64,000 nucleotides of DNA. It comes from Arenibacter sp040216555. Lineage in GTDB: Bacteria > Bacteroidota > Bacteroidia > Flavobacteriales > Flavobacteriaceae. The translations under genes and the position numbers were made by a program. Where the stretch lies: contig JAVJOW010000008.1 in NCBI GenBank assembly GCA_040216555.1, forward strand, positions 186,001 through 250,000, read 5' to 3'. Position 1 is the first letter of the stretch. Every line of letters starts with the position of its first letter. The notes under the pieces are model-generated. The model worked only from the letters and a program-made list of their open reading frames with translations, had not been told where the DNA came from and ran no database searches. Shown here piece after piece: positions 47,367-55,367 of this stretch.

Positions 47367-47548
47367 AATATCTTTTTAGTTATTGCTGTTGATAAAAGTA
47401 CTCTTCCCTTCGCATACAATTTATTTATTATAAAATTTAAGTCATATCGCAATCGGTATAAAAATTAACTCCATTCAATAAATTTTTAATCTTCAAAAAG
47501 AGGATAAAATACAAAAAGACTCCGTACATGTACCATACAAATACTGTT

Positions 47549-47926
47549 TTACACTACACCCTGGTTCCAAAAATCAAGATTCTCAATATTGGCCTTGTGG
47601 TAGCTTATCAAACGGTTCAAGGACATGGTATACCCCAGCCTCCTCACCTCTTTCCCATGACCCTTCTGGGTAGCAATTGCCAGAAGGTTTTCGGTAATCT
47701 CCTGTACAATGGAATCGGTCGTATTTCCAGGGTTAATGTCTAAGTTCCTTAATGTTTTGGAGACCTGTTATTTGTTCATTTTACAGAATTCCACATATTG
47801 AATTATAATATTTTCAACTCTTTTGGAAAGAAAACTGGTTTCAATTTCATTAAAGTAACGTATTACCTGTTTTCCAATGGCATACAAATTGCATAATTCT
47901 TTGGCTAATAATTCATCTTTTTTCAT
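47549..47926 (-). pseudogene. Ferritin-like (DUF892-like) gene with an in-frame stop
   Basis: Read on the minus strand, a single frame runs from ATG at 47926 to TAA at 47549 but is broken by TAA at 47770-47768 after 52 codons. The first part reads KKDELLAKELCNLYAIGKQV and continues to VEFCKMNK. After the stop, VSKTLRNLDINPGNTTDSI and VRRLGYTMSLNRLISYHKAN continue with protein-like composition. The helical pattern is like DUF892/YciF ferritin-like proteins, but the match is loose. The in-frame stop without a frame change suggests a recent loss; a sequencing error is also possible. Confidence 0.5.
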
Positions 47927-47993
47927 AGACTACGCCGTTATTAATGATATAGCATAAACCGCCTATTTACCTCGTATTTTTAAAAACACTGTT

Positions 47994-48398
47994 CTATTGA
48001 AGGTCGCAATTAACCATCCAATGAATTCCAAATTTATCGGTGCAACGGCCGTACATGGATCCCCATTCTTTTTCGGTAAAATTGTGATTCACCTGGCCTC
48101 CACTAGAGAGCTTACCGAACAATTCCTTGGCTTTGTTCCTATCTTCCAAATCTATGGCCAAGTGGATTTTATTTCCATTGTTCAGCGGTGTATCAGGGGC
48201 GGCGTCATAGGCCATTAAGTGAATACCCTTCCCCTTAAGCTCGGCATGCTGTAAGTTGCGTCTATACGATTCAGGAATATCCATCTTGGAATCTTCGTAA
48301 GTTTGTCTATTAGTAATCTCGGCATTGAAACAATCGGCATAAAAATTCATTGCCTTCCGGCAGTCTCCCGAAAATGCCAAATAAGCTTGTACATTCAT
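47994..48398 (-). CDS. VOC family protein (PhnB/glyoxalase type)
   Basis: A 134 aa cytoplasmic protein of the vicinal oxygen chelate fold. It opens MNVQAYLAFSGDCRKAMNFYADCFNAEI and contains HAELKGKGIHLMAYD, HLAIDLEDRNKAKELFGKL and a C-terminal WGSMYGRCTDKFGIHWMVNC. This is the PhnB-like pattern. The substrate is unknown. It is a lone minus-strand gene next to the receiver gene. Confidence 0.88.
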   Translation of the reverse strand: MNVQAYLAFSGDCRKAMNFYADCFNAEITNRQTYEDSKMDIPESYRRNLQHAELKGKGIHLMAYDAAPDTPLNNGNKIHLAIDLEDRNKAKELFGKLSSGGQVNHNFTEKEWGSMYGRCTDKFGIHWMVNCDLQ

Positions 48399-48633
48399 TT
48401 TTATATTTTTTTAGTTCACTTTTAATGTATTTGAAAAACAGCAATTTGGGATGCGCAATCGGGTTTAATTTTGCCTCGAATAAATGGCAGACCACAATTC
48501 CTTAAACCTTTCAAGCATGGAGACTACTGCAATCCTGTAAAAAATAACGCGAAAGCATAAATTTTTAATTCATTGACTATACCGGTTTTAAGATTGAACA
48601 AAATGAATTATCTTGAATACATCATTTATAAAT

Positions 48634-49098
48634 ATGCCACCTAAACCAGTGACCACCAACAAAAAAAATATAAAAATTTATCTTGCCGACGATGACGAAG
48701 AGGACCGTATGCTTTTCTTCGAAGCATTGGCTGAATTACCCGTCAACTGCGAAATTTATAATTTTAGGGATGGTATATATCTTGTGGGAAAGCTTGTGGT
48801 CAAGGAAACGCCATTGCCCGATATCATTTTTCTAGATATAAATATGCCGCTGATGGATGGTGCGGCCTGCTTGGCAAAAATCAGGGAAACTGAGCGTCTC
48901 AGTACCATACCGGTCATAATCTATTCCACATCCTTCGACAAAAAAGAAGTCGAAAAATATCGTAAAATGGGGGCCAATTGCTATCTAAAAAAACCTAACT
49001 CCTTCAACCAACTTAAGACCTTGTTGTACAAATGCATCAAACCTTATACCTTGGAAAACTCGAACATAACGGCCAGCAGCTTCGTTATTCATGTTTAA
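48634..49098 (+). CDS. Single-domain response regulator
   Basis: A receiver-only protein of about 154 aa from the ATG at 48634 (a TTG at 48613 would add seven residues). Acidic residues LADDDEED (Asp19-21), phospho-acceptor Asp68 in IIFLDINMPLMDG, Ser/Thr in VIIYSTSF and Lys in CYLKKPNSF make a complete active site. No output domain is present, so it acts on a partner protein or as a phosphate relay. No kinase is adjacent; the GAF kinase at 20.8 kb is one candidate. Confidence 0.9.
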   Translation: MPPKPVTTNKKNIKIYLADDDEEDRMLFFEALAELPVNCEIYNFRDGIYLVGKLVVKETPLPDIIFLDINMPLMDGAACLAKIRETERLSTIPVIIYSTSFDKKEVEKYRKMGANCYLKKPNSFNQLKTLLYKCIKPYTLENSNITASSFVIHV

Positions 49099-49211
49099 GA
49101 AGGTGTAATATTTTTTGAAAGGGATTAAAAAAATATGGATTATAGTTAAGGTAATTATGTCTTTTGAATTAAGTTGGAAACCAGGCCGATTCAGTTGGAA
49201 TTTAAATAAAC

Positions 49212-50123
49212 ATGAGCAAAGATAATAGCAAACAATTTTCCATAAAAGCCTTACCTGGTTTGATCGTTGATACCTATAAGTCATGGTTGTCCAACGACCC
49301 TTTTAGGTCCAGTGCGGTGGTGGCCTACTACGCTATCCTCTCCCTCCCCGCCCTTTTGGTGATCATAGTAAATGTTGTGGGTGCGGTTTGGGGAGCGGAA
49401 ATAGTACAGGGAAAACTTACAGAAGAATTTTCCATGGCCCTTGGTAGCGACGCTGCAACTTCTATCAAAACTATGATAGAGGAAACGCAAAGCGCAGAAA
49501 AAAGTACCCTATCCTCCATTATTGGTATTGGTATTCTTCTTTTTGCCGCCACTGGAGTAGTATATCATTTAAAAATTTCATTGAATGCCATTTGGAGAAT
49601 CAAACCGGACCCTCAGGCCAAAATAAAAAAGGTAATCATAGACCGCGTGTTGAGCTTTGCCTTTATTCTGGCTATCGGTTTTCTATTACTGATCAGTTTT
49701 ATAGTTACGGCCGCCATATCGGTTCTCAATGACTTTATACGGGAGGTTCTGCCCGATGTGCTGCTCTATGCGGCCTATACCATTGACTTTCTGATTTCCA
49801 TTGCTATAATTTCGGTACTTTTTGGACTTATGTTCAAATATCTTCCCGATGCCAAGGTAAAATGGCCTACGGTTAAGATAGGTGCAATATTAACCTCGCT
49901 CCTTTTTGTACTGGGTAAATCGGCCTTAGGATATTATTTCGGACTGGCAGAACCAGGGTCCACCTACGGCGCAGCAGGTACCATTGTATTGATTCTCTTG
50001 TGGGTTTCCTACTCTTGCCTGATCCTATTCTTTGGGGCCGAGTTCACCTATAACTATGCCGAAAAATTTGGGTATGGCATTAAGCCCAATAGCAGGGCCG
50101 TTAGGGACAAGGAACCTTGTTGA
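49212..50123 (+). CDS. YihY/BrkB family inner-membrane protein
   Basis: A 303 aa protein with six hydrophobic segments and the family layout: an N-terminal DPFRSSAVVAYYAILSLPALLVIIVN, ATGVVYHLKISLNAIWRI, then helices to FKYLPDAKVKW and YGAAGTIVLILLWVSYSCLILFFGAEFT. BrkB-type proteins were once called RNase BN; their real role is unclear, probably transport. This is the last chromosomal gene before the accessory island. Confidence 0.93.
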   Translation: MSKDNSKQFSIKALPGLIVDTYKSWLSNDPFRSSAVVAYYAILSLPALLVIIVNVVGAVWGAEIVQGKLTEEFSMALGSDAATSIKTMIEETQSAEKSTLSSIIGIGILLFAATGVVYHLKISLNAIWRIKPDPQAKIKKVIIDRVLSFAFILAIGFLLLISFIVTAAISVLNDFIREVLPDVLLYAAYTIDFLISIAIISVLFGLMFKYLPDAKVKWPTVKIGAILTSLLFVLGKSALGYYFGLAEPGSTYGAAGTIVLILLWVSYSCLILFFGAEFTYNYAEKFGYGIKPNSRAVRDKEPC

Positions 50124-50186
50124 TGGTGTTAATGGAACTAATAAACCCTCACTGAAAATAGAGAAGTGAAGGCTTCCGCCTTTGTA

Positions 50187-50245
50187 CTTTTTTTGTTTCC
50201 CTTGGTCGCCCAAACTGGGTTTGGCTCCATGGGAAACAAAAAAAG
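50187..50245. repeat. 15-bp inverted repeat overlapping the next hairpin
   Basis: CTTTTTTTGTTTCCC (50187-50201) and GGGAAACAAAAAAAG (50231-50245) are perfect arms. The 29-nt loop contains a smaller inverted repeat around CCCAAACTGGGTTTGG. The right arm overlaps the left arm of the following terminator by five bases, so the two stems cannot form together. It may serve as a second terminator or as a switch. Confidence 0.7.
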
Positions 50246-50270
50246 TGATTTGCTAATGCAAATCACTTTT
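50241..50270 (-). terminator. Minus-strand intrinsic terminator of a lost tRNA
   Basis: On the minus strand, AAAAGTGATTTGC and GCAAATCACTTTT (50270-50258 and 50253-50241) form a perfect 13-bp stem with a 4-nt loop, followed by TTT. It lies five bases downstream of the CCA of the tRNA-like fragment, exactly where a tRNA terminator would be. Confidence 0.75.
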
Positions 50271-50275
50271 CTGCT

Positions 50276-50290
50276 TGGTCGGGATGACAG
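50276..50290 (-). other. Candidate attachment site: tRNA 3'-end fragment
   Basis: The minus strand reads CTGTCATCCCGACCA, which is the last part of a tRNA (end of the T arm, 3' acceptor strand and CCA) as found in many Flavobacteria. The next bases (up to about 50299) fit a T arm only loosely, and no tRNA body follows. With the terminator beside it, this is what remains of a tRNA 3' end after an element has integrated and displaced the tRNA body. Confidence 0.6.
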
Positions 50291-50637
50291 AATACAACTA
50301 CTTGTTACAAATGATTGATTATCAGTATTTTGCATGTACTTATCAAAATCAAATCCCTTTAAGGACACTCGATTTATAAATAGCTCAAGAACGTATTGAT
50401 TATGTGTTATTTACGAGTTAAAATTACAAAGAAAATCAGATATCATCAAATATAGAAAACTCCAAGATTAGCTAGGTGTCTTCATTTTTAGCAAAGATAC
50501 CCACCAATAGTAATGCTCAAATTAAAAAATGATCCCAATTAAAGTTCTTTTTACAGAACCAGGAAAAGGAATTAAGAACTACCCTAACTATTAAGCTATT
50601 AAAAATCATGACACTAGTGTCTTATCTTTAACCATGG

Positions 50638-50934
50638 TTATCTATCGGCCTTCTCTTTCCTATTATCCTTCATAGCTACAACCGTCACTTTGCCTTTATT
50701 GAAAATGTAATAAACAGTTGTGTTTTTGTGAATGACCGCTCGCCTTAAAAGTTTTTGACTTTTTGATTCAGGATATAATGTAGGGAAATTAGATACCGTT
50801 AATTCAAATTGCCGAAGCAATCTTTCAAATTTAACGACCTCCTTGACAGTGAACTTTTGAATAAGGTAATTTTTAATGGCAATGGCGTTTATCAGAGACC
50901 TTTTTGTCCATTCTACCCTGTAAGGTTTATCCAT
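50638..50934 (-). CDS. RelE/ParE-type toxin
   Basis: A 98 aa protein of the RelE/ParE superfamily: YRVEWTKRSLINAIAIKNYL, a central helix pair, SKSQKLLRRAVIHKNTTVYYIF, then KVTVVAMKDNRKEK. Basic residues in the C-terminal strands fit a ribosome-dependent mRNase or gyrase-type toxin; the two branches cannot be separated by eye. It overlaps the antitoxin-like gene upstream by 8 bp, as expected for a toxin-antitoxin pair. It is the first gene of the accessory island. Confidence 0.85.
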   Translation of the reverse strand: MDKPYRVEWTKRSLINAIAIKNYLIQKFTVKEVVKFERLLRQFELTVSNFPTLYPESKSQKLLRRAVIHKNTTVYYIFNKGKVTVVAMKDNRKEKADR

Positions 50935-51169
50935 TGGTCAAACCGTTCCAGAATTCATTGGATTTCATGGTTTCACCTTGTTGATAATCTCTGATACCAC
51001 TTAGAATATTAACCCTATCACTTTCTGTAAGTTCTTCCCACCAGTCGATGGATTTGCCCTCACTGGATAATTTAACGGAACTAAGCAGACTTAAAATAGA
51101 ATCATCGGTTAAAGATTGGATCCATCCAACAAGCTCCTTTTTAGTATTGTTCAATTCTGCTGTGCCCAT
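50927..51169 (-). CDS. Antitoxin-like partner of the RelE-type toxin
   Basis: An 80 aa acidic protein (LVGWIQSLTDDSILSLLSSV, SIDWWEELTESDRVNILSGI) without a recognisable DNA-binding domain. The TESDRxxIxxGIxxxxxGE pattern is common in Bacteroidota antitoxins that precede RelE-like genes. Overlap and order (antitoxin first) support the assignment. Confidence 0.78.
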   Translation of the reverse strand: MGTAELNNTKKELVGWIQSLTDDSILSLLSSVKLSSEGKSIDWWEELTESDRVNILSGIRDYQQGETMKSNEFWNGLTNG

Positions 51170-51479
51170 ATTATCATTTTAAAGTAAAGTTACAAAAACC
51201 GTACAATTATGAATTAATTCAAAGACGAACTTTTTTTTCACCGGGTATGTCCTTGTATTTGAACTTTCAAATTTGCTTTATGAAGATAGAGATAAAATAT
51301 TTGTGCTATAAATCGTTCATTTATTAAAACTAGGTAAAATTTAGTAGTTTGGTTAATTGAGCTTTTATGGGACACTTTTGGCCATGTATGTAATACGGCG
51401 AGATGTCCATACCAACGACATATATGCTGCATATGTCAAAATATTTGAGTTTTATCGACATACTTAACTTGTACAACAA
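51170..51479. other. Intergenic, no gene
   Basis: A 310-base AT-rich stretch between the RelE pair and the truncated HipA gene. Downstream parts of a hipA gene were looked for here in three frames by eye and not found. No repeat noted. Confidence 0.4.
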
Positions 51480-51662
51480 CTAGCCATCCATAAATGCCGC
51501 TGCCATTAATTGTTGTTCTGATTTTATCCAACCTTTATCATATTCGAAGCTAACGTCTTTTTTTCGCTTGGCATAATGGGCCACAAGAACACCTATCATC
51601 TTAGCTTCTGGCATTCCCCGCCAATGTGCATAAACGGATATATCAAATTTACCTTGTGCCAT
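51480..51662 (-). pseudogene. hipA: Truncated HipA toxin (N-terminal 50 residues only)
   Basis: A 60 aa frame matching the start of HipA-family kinases: DISVYAHWRGMPEAKMIGVLVAHYAKRKKDVSFEYDKGWIKSEQQ is a typical N-subdomain (given here as the span of about residues 7-51). The kinase core, normally 350 more residues, is absent. The last nine residues (LMAAAFMDG) look foreign. It follows the HTH gene by 9 bp. It cannot be an active kinase; it may still act as a decoy, or it is simply decaying. Confidence 0.72.
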
Positions 51663-51671
51663 TCTTCCCTG

Positions 51672-51989
51672 TTATAATAAATCTAAGTCCTGAAGTTTTC
51701 TTCCGAATACATCATCTGTTGCCAACTTTAAAAAATCATCTTGCAAACCAAGTGCAATCAGAACATTAAAGTATGAACCAATCGCTACCTTTGAATTCCC
51801 CTTTTCTATCTGATACAAAGTCTTTCTATCTATACCTGCCCGTTCGGATACCTGAATAGTGGTAAGCTTTCTTCGTTTACGCGCAAGCTTTATATTCTCT
51901 CCTAATTGCCCCATTGTCCTCTGGTATTTTGGAAAAAGGACAGCTCTCTTATTTTTCATAATGGGTAATATTTTCCCCAAATATGGCAA
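51672..51989 (-). CDS. hipB: HipB-like Xre antitoxin/regulator
   Basis: A 105 aa DNA-binding protein. The HTH is clear: LGENIKLARKRRKLTTIQVSERAGIDRKTLYQIEKGNSKVAIGSYFNVLIALGL (span of about residues 28-80). It is expected to repress its own promoter. The usual HipA partner is truncated, so this is an orphan antitoxin. The N-terminus before the HTH is longer than in most HipB proteins; a later start at the MGQLG Met (about residue 26) is possible. Confidence 0.85.
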   Translation of the reverse strand: MPYLGKILPIMKNKRAVLFPKYQRTMGQLGENIKLARKRRKLTTIQVSERAGIDRKTLYQIEKGNSKVAIGSYFNVLIALGLQDDFLKLATDDVFGRKLQDLDLL

Positions 51990-52122
51990 TTATGGGGATA
52001 TTAATACTCTTTTTTAAATAGAATTATTTTCAAGAATCAATGAGTAATCATATCATAAATTGAGCTTACAGGAAAAATTCCACTATTATTTATAACAGTG
52101 AAAGCGTAACCCTTTCAATTTA

Positions 52123-52175
52123 TTGTAACAAAGTCAGGGTAATTTTTTTAATTTTTTGTAACAAAGTAAGGGTAA
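52123..52175. repeat. Two 20-bp direct repeats 33 bp apart
   Basis: TTGTAACAAAGTCAGGGTAA at 52123-52142 and the same with one change (A for C) at 52156-52175. The spacing is about three helical turns, as for paired protein sites. They lie 134 bp before the HipB-like start on the minus strand and may be its operators. Confidence 0.7.
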
Positions 52176-52595
52176 ATCGTATTCTAAAGCTCAGATTGAA
52201 ATGACGTTTTAAAATTATGTTAGCAAGTAGCTCCATTATTATGACTGAATATAAATCATAGAAAAGGAAGGCCAATACACAAAAATTGAATAGTTTTCTT
52301 CCTTCCCCTTACTTTCAAAAAATATCCGTTATGACACAAATTGATATTGATAAAACCAGCTTGTTCATCTCTATTTCGATAGTACGTTTTTTATGGTAAG
52401 TTAGTCACTATTATAAATTCTTGTAGGCAATATTTAATGTATATGCATGAGTTAATTAATTAAAGGTTTCATAGAGAGGACTTTTGATGATTTTTACTAT
52501 ACCACTAGCCTTCGTAAAAGGCCCTTTAATTTATTTGGATATTCCCGAGGCCTATTAATTCAAAAGTAGCTCTTAAGCCGATTTTATAATGTGGC

Positions 52596-52723
52596 TAAAA
52601 AAAATCAATTTTTAATAATATCTGGTTTAAAAAAAACATATTACATAAACCAATGGTTTACATACAGTTTAAAAAATAAACTATATATTTACTTTGGTTT
52701 AAAAAAAATCAATTTTATCAACC
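52596..52723 (+). promoter_or_regulatory. Repeat-rich leader of the first abiE operon
   Basis: A 17-bp perfect direct repeat (TAAAAAAAATCAATTTT) occurs at 52596-52612 and 52700-52716. Between the copies, GGTTTA (52624-52629, 52655-52660) alternates with TAAACC (52646-52651), and a further GGTTTA is at 52696-52701, giving overlapping inverted repeats. AbiEi antitoxins are known to bind inverted repeats in their own promoter, so this is a likely operator array. Confidence 0.65.
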
Positions 52724-53497
52724 ATGAGTTTAAAAAAAGAACAAAAAATAAACTCTCTTCTAAAATCAAAGCCATCTTCAATAGTTTATCTGACCGCATG
52801 GCTAACTCAAAGAGGGTTTTCTAATCAGCTACTTGACAAGTATAAAAAAAGCAACTGGTTTACCTCAATCGGAACCGGTGCCATGATACGTTCGGGCGAT
52901 AAGGTCGGTTATGAAGGTGCAATCTATGCACTTCAAGTACAAGCTGGGATGTATATTCATCCTGCGGGCAAGACAGCCCTATCCATACTTGGTAAATCCC
53001 ATTATTTGGAACTATCACCAAATAAGGTAACACTTTTTGGTGGGCAACAAGAAAAGCTGCCCACCTGGTGTATACAACATGACTGGGGTGTAAAATTGGA
53101 TTATCACAGTTCTTCATTTCTACCATCTAATATAGGCCTTGTTGAAGTAGAACTAAAAACCTACTCAATAAAAGTGTCCAGTGCCGCAAGGGCCATGTTA
53201 GAGTGCCTATTTTTAGCGCCAGAACATCAAGAATTAGTAGAGTGTTACCAACTAATGGAGGGATTAAACAATCTAAGACCCAATCTTGTTCAAGATTTAC
53301 TGGAAAACTGTACCTCCATCAAGGTAAACCGCCTATTTATGTATCTAGCTGAAAAAGCCAACCATAGTTGGGTAAAACACTTGAATATGGATAAAATAAA
53401 TTTGGGAAGTGGAAAACGAAGTATTGTAAAGAATGGTGTTTATGACCCAAAATATAAAATAACTGTTCCAGTTGAACTAGCCAATGGAGAATTATAA
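52724..53497 (+). CDS. abiEi: AbiEi-type antitoxin
   Basis: A 257 aa protein with an N-terminal winged-helix-like part (SSIVYLTAWLTQRGFSNQLLDKYKKSNWFTSIG) and a C-terminal domain (KAALSILGKSHYLEL-like, GGQQEKLPTWCIQHDWG, then SSAARAMLECLFLAPEH). This is the layout of AbiEi family antitoxins with a long regulatory C-terminus. It is followed at once (14-bp overlap) by the AbiEii nucleotidyltransferase. Type IV systems of this kind abort phage growth and stabilise mobile DNA. Expected to be negatively autoregulated. Confidence 0.85.
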   Translation: MSLKKEQKINSLLKSKPSSIVYLTAWLTQRGFSNQLLDKYKKSNWFTSIGTGAMIRSGDKVGYEGAIYALQVQAGMYIHPAGKTALSILGKSHYLELSPNKVTLFGGQQEKLPTWCIQHDWGVKLDYHSSSFLPSNIGLVEVELKTYSIKVSSAARAMLECLFLAPEHQELVECYQLMEGLNNLRPNLVQDLLENCTSIKVNRLFMYLAEKANHSWVKHLNMDKINLGSGKRSIVKNGVYDPKYKITVPVELANGEL

Positions 53498-54374
53498 ATC
53501 CCAAGTTTCATTGCTGTTAAGTGTACTACCCGAAGTAGCAAAAGAAAATAACTTTGCTCTTCACGGTGGTACTGCTATCAATCTCTTTCTTCGAGAAATG
53601 CCTCGACTTTCAGTGGATATTGATTTAACATATATTCCAGTTGAGGATAGGAATACTTCCTTAGTCCATATTTCAGAAGCACTCGCGCGAATCAAATCCA
53701 ATATTGAAACTATTATACCAAATGCTCGAATATCACATAAAGAAAAAGAACTCAAGCTTTTAATTACCAATAATCAGGCCCAAATAAAACTGGAAGTAAG
53801 CCAAGCGATGCGAGGCATAATAGCACCGGTAACAGAAATAGGATTGTGTCATAAAGCACAAACGGCTTTTGATGCGTTTTGCTCCATTCATGTGGTACCT
53901 ATAGGACAACTCTACGGAGGAAAAATATGCGCCGCACTGGACCGTCAGCACCCGAGGGATTTGTTCGATGTTAAATATCTTTTAGAAAATGAGGGGTTTG
54001 CTGATGAAATAAAAAAAGGATTTCTTTTTTGCCTTTTAGCAAGTAAGAGACCTATATATGAAATGTTGTTCCCAAACCTATTGGATCAGCGTTCCGCAAT
54101 GACCAATCAATTCGACGGAATGAGCAATGAACCATTTACCTATGATGATTTTGAAACCACCCGGAATTTACTAATTCAAAACATCCATAAAAGTTTAACT
54201 ACTGCCGATAAAGATTTTCTGTTGAATTTTGAAAATGTTACTCCAGATTGGAGTTTATACAATTTTAAAGGATTTCCTGCTGTGCAATGGAAATTGCAAA
54301 ACTTACAAAAGCTAAAGGAAACAAACCCTGAAAAACACAGCAAGCTAATCAATATATTAAAGGATAGATTATAA
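53484..54374 (+). CDS. abiEii: AbiEii nucleotidyltransferase toxin
   Basis: A 296 aa toxin of the nucleotidyltransferase superfamily. LHGGTAINLFLRE (residues about 27-39) and the metal-binding SVDIDL (Asp45, Asp47) are the core motifs; a later KLEVS-like IKLEVSQAMRG and the Lys-containing QLYGGKICAALDRQHPRDLFDVKYL block complete the AbiEii pattern. AbiEii enzymes transfer nucleotides to tRNA ends and stop growth. Catalytic residues look intact, so the system is probably functional. Confidence 0.9.
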   Translation: MENYKSQVSLLLSVLPEVAKENNFALHGGTAINLFLREMPRLSVDIDLTYIPVEDRNTSLVHISEALARIKSNIETIIPNARISHKEKELKLLITNNQAQIKLEVSQAMRGIIAPVTEIGLCHKAQTAFDAFCSIHVVPIGQLYGGKICAALDRQHPRDLFDVKYLLENEGFADEIKKGFLFCLLASKRPIYEMLFPNLLDQRSAMTNQFDGMSNEPFTYDDFETTRNLLIQNIHKSLTTADKDFLLNFENVTPDWSLYNFKGFPAVQWKLQNLQKLKETNPEKHSKLINILKDRL

Positions 54375-54545
54375 TTGCCTCCTATACAATTCAAATTATT
54401 CAATTGTTACAAGCCACTTAAAATTATATTTTAGCAGAATGCATATGCTGTACGTTGAATATATGAAGTATCTAGTATATCTCTAAAACTCTGATTCCGC
54501 ATACTTATATTGGTTTAAAACAATTAAAATATATGCCAACAGTCT

Positions 54546-54764
54546 TTACTCTTTAGGTAGTTTAAGTCCTTTAAATACTTCCTTTAATAATTCACAAGGA
54601 TCAATGTCTATTGCCAAGGCAATCAAATAGAGCTCATCCGCCCGAAGTTTAGTAGATTCATTAGAACTTAATTGGGAAAGCCTAGCCTGACTAATACCTG
54701 TTCGTCTTGAGACCATGGCGCGATTTACCGATTTTTTGGTTAAAAATAATCCTAACGGAGTCAT
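54546..54764 (-). CDS. Small Xre-family DNA-binding protein
   Basis: A 72 aa HTH protein: LGLFLTKKSVNRAMVSRRTGISQARLSQLSSNESTKLRADELYLIALAIDI (span of about residues 3-55). It is divergent from the three-paralog cassette, and a 10-bp inverted repeat lies between them (54846-54877). It is therefore the best candidate for the cassette regulator. Confidence 0.85.
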   Translation of the reverse strand: MTPLGLFLTKKSVNRAMVSRRTGISQARLSQLSSNESTKLRADELYLIALAIDIDPCELLKEVFKGLKLPKE

Positions 54765-54845
54765 AAATCTATTGAATTTGATTACATAAATATACTTTTC
54801 TTAATGAAAAATATAGAATATCTAAAATTTTGTTTGGAATTTCAA

Positions 54846-54877
54846 TAGATTATCTATAGATTTGATTAGATAATCTA
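54846..54877. promoter_or_regulatory. Inverted-repeat operator between Xre gene and the three-paralog cassette
   Basis: TAGATTATCT (54846-54855) and AGATAATCTA (54868-54877) are perfect arms with a 12-bp spacer. The half-site ATAGATTTGATT also fills the spacer, giving repeated AGATT motifs. It lies 35 bp before the first paralog start. Confidence 0.75.
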
Positions 54878-54911
54878 AAGATATATTAATGATTCTAACA
54901 CACTATGTATT

Positions 54912-55367
54912 ATGGGCCACGAAATCAGTAAATCAGAACAAAACATAATTAATACAGAATGCCGAAAGTATTTGGAAAATCGAGATCCAATCAAAGAAAA
55001 CACGTTTGTTAAGGAGAGTACTTCTCAAGTGGAAAGTCGGGAATCGGAGGAAAAAAGCATCTTGGATAAAATAAGCGAATTGGCCAAAGAACATTTCCAT
55101 ACTTTAAAACGCTACCCCTCCAAAAAGGAACTCTATACCATAAACCTTATCACCGATGGCTATCTGGAAACCTCCTTTATGATTTCCAGTTTATTAAAGG
55201 TATGCATCACGGCATTGGATGCGGAACGCACCCCAAATAGTGTCGTTCCAGAACCCGAACAGAACATTCGTGAAGTACTCGGGTATATACTCAATATGAT
55301 ACCCTATGAGGAAATGGAATTCCTTGATAAGATCCGGCATATTTTACCGAATATGGAAACTAAATGA
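54912..55367 (+). CDS. Hypothetical protein, first of three paralogs
   Basis: A 151 aa protein. A polar, charged N-terminal third (about 1-50) precedes a domain shared with the next two gene products: a short helix (SELAKEHFHTLKRYP), YTINLITDGYLETSFMISSLLKVCITALDA, a variable linker, then NIREVLGYILNMIPYEEMEFLDKI. Each copy ends with the pattern hydrophobic-LNMxPxxxxEFLD. I do not know this family. The next gene overlaps its stop codon by 4 bp (ATGA), so the cassette is coupled. Confidence 0.75.
   Translation: MGHEISKSEQNIINTECRKYLENRDPIKENTFVKESTSQVESRESEEKSILDKISELAKEHFHTLKRYPSKKELYTINLITDGYLETSFMISSLLKVCITALDAERTPNSVVPEPEQNIREVLGYILNMIPYEEMEFLDKIRHILPNMETK

Larger units (their letters stand above)
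50124..50637. other. Island-boundary region without genes
   Basis: These 514 bases hold no gene. They carry nested hairpins, a minus-strand terminator (50241-50270) and a tRNA 3'-end fragment (50276-50290), then AT-rich DNA leading to the RelE-type gene. The boundary between ordinary chromosome and accessory DNA is placed here. Confidence 0.6.
51990..52723. other. 734 bases between hipB and abiEi
   Basis: No convincing gene. The left part holds a direct repeat (52123-52175), the right part holds the repeat-rich leader of the abiE operon (from 52596). Between them are very short frames with no motif. Confidence 0.5.

Noticed and set aside
47528..47743. 71-codon plus-strand frame
   Set aside because: It is the antisense of the more protein-like minus-strand ferritin-like pseudogene.
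52591..52824. 77-codon frame over the abiE leader
   Set aside because: Very Lys/Ile/Tyr-rich translation of an AT-rich repeat array that overlaps the real abiEi start in another frame.
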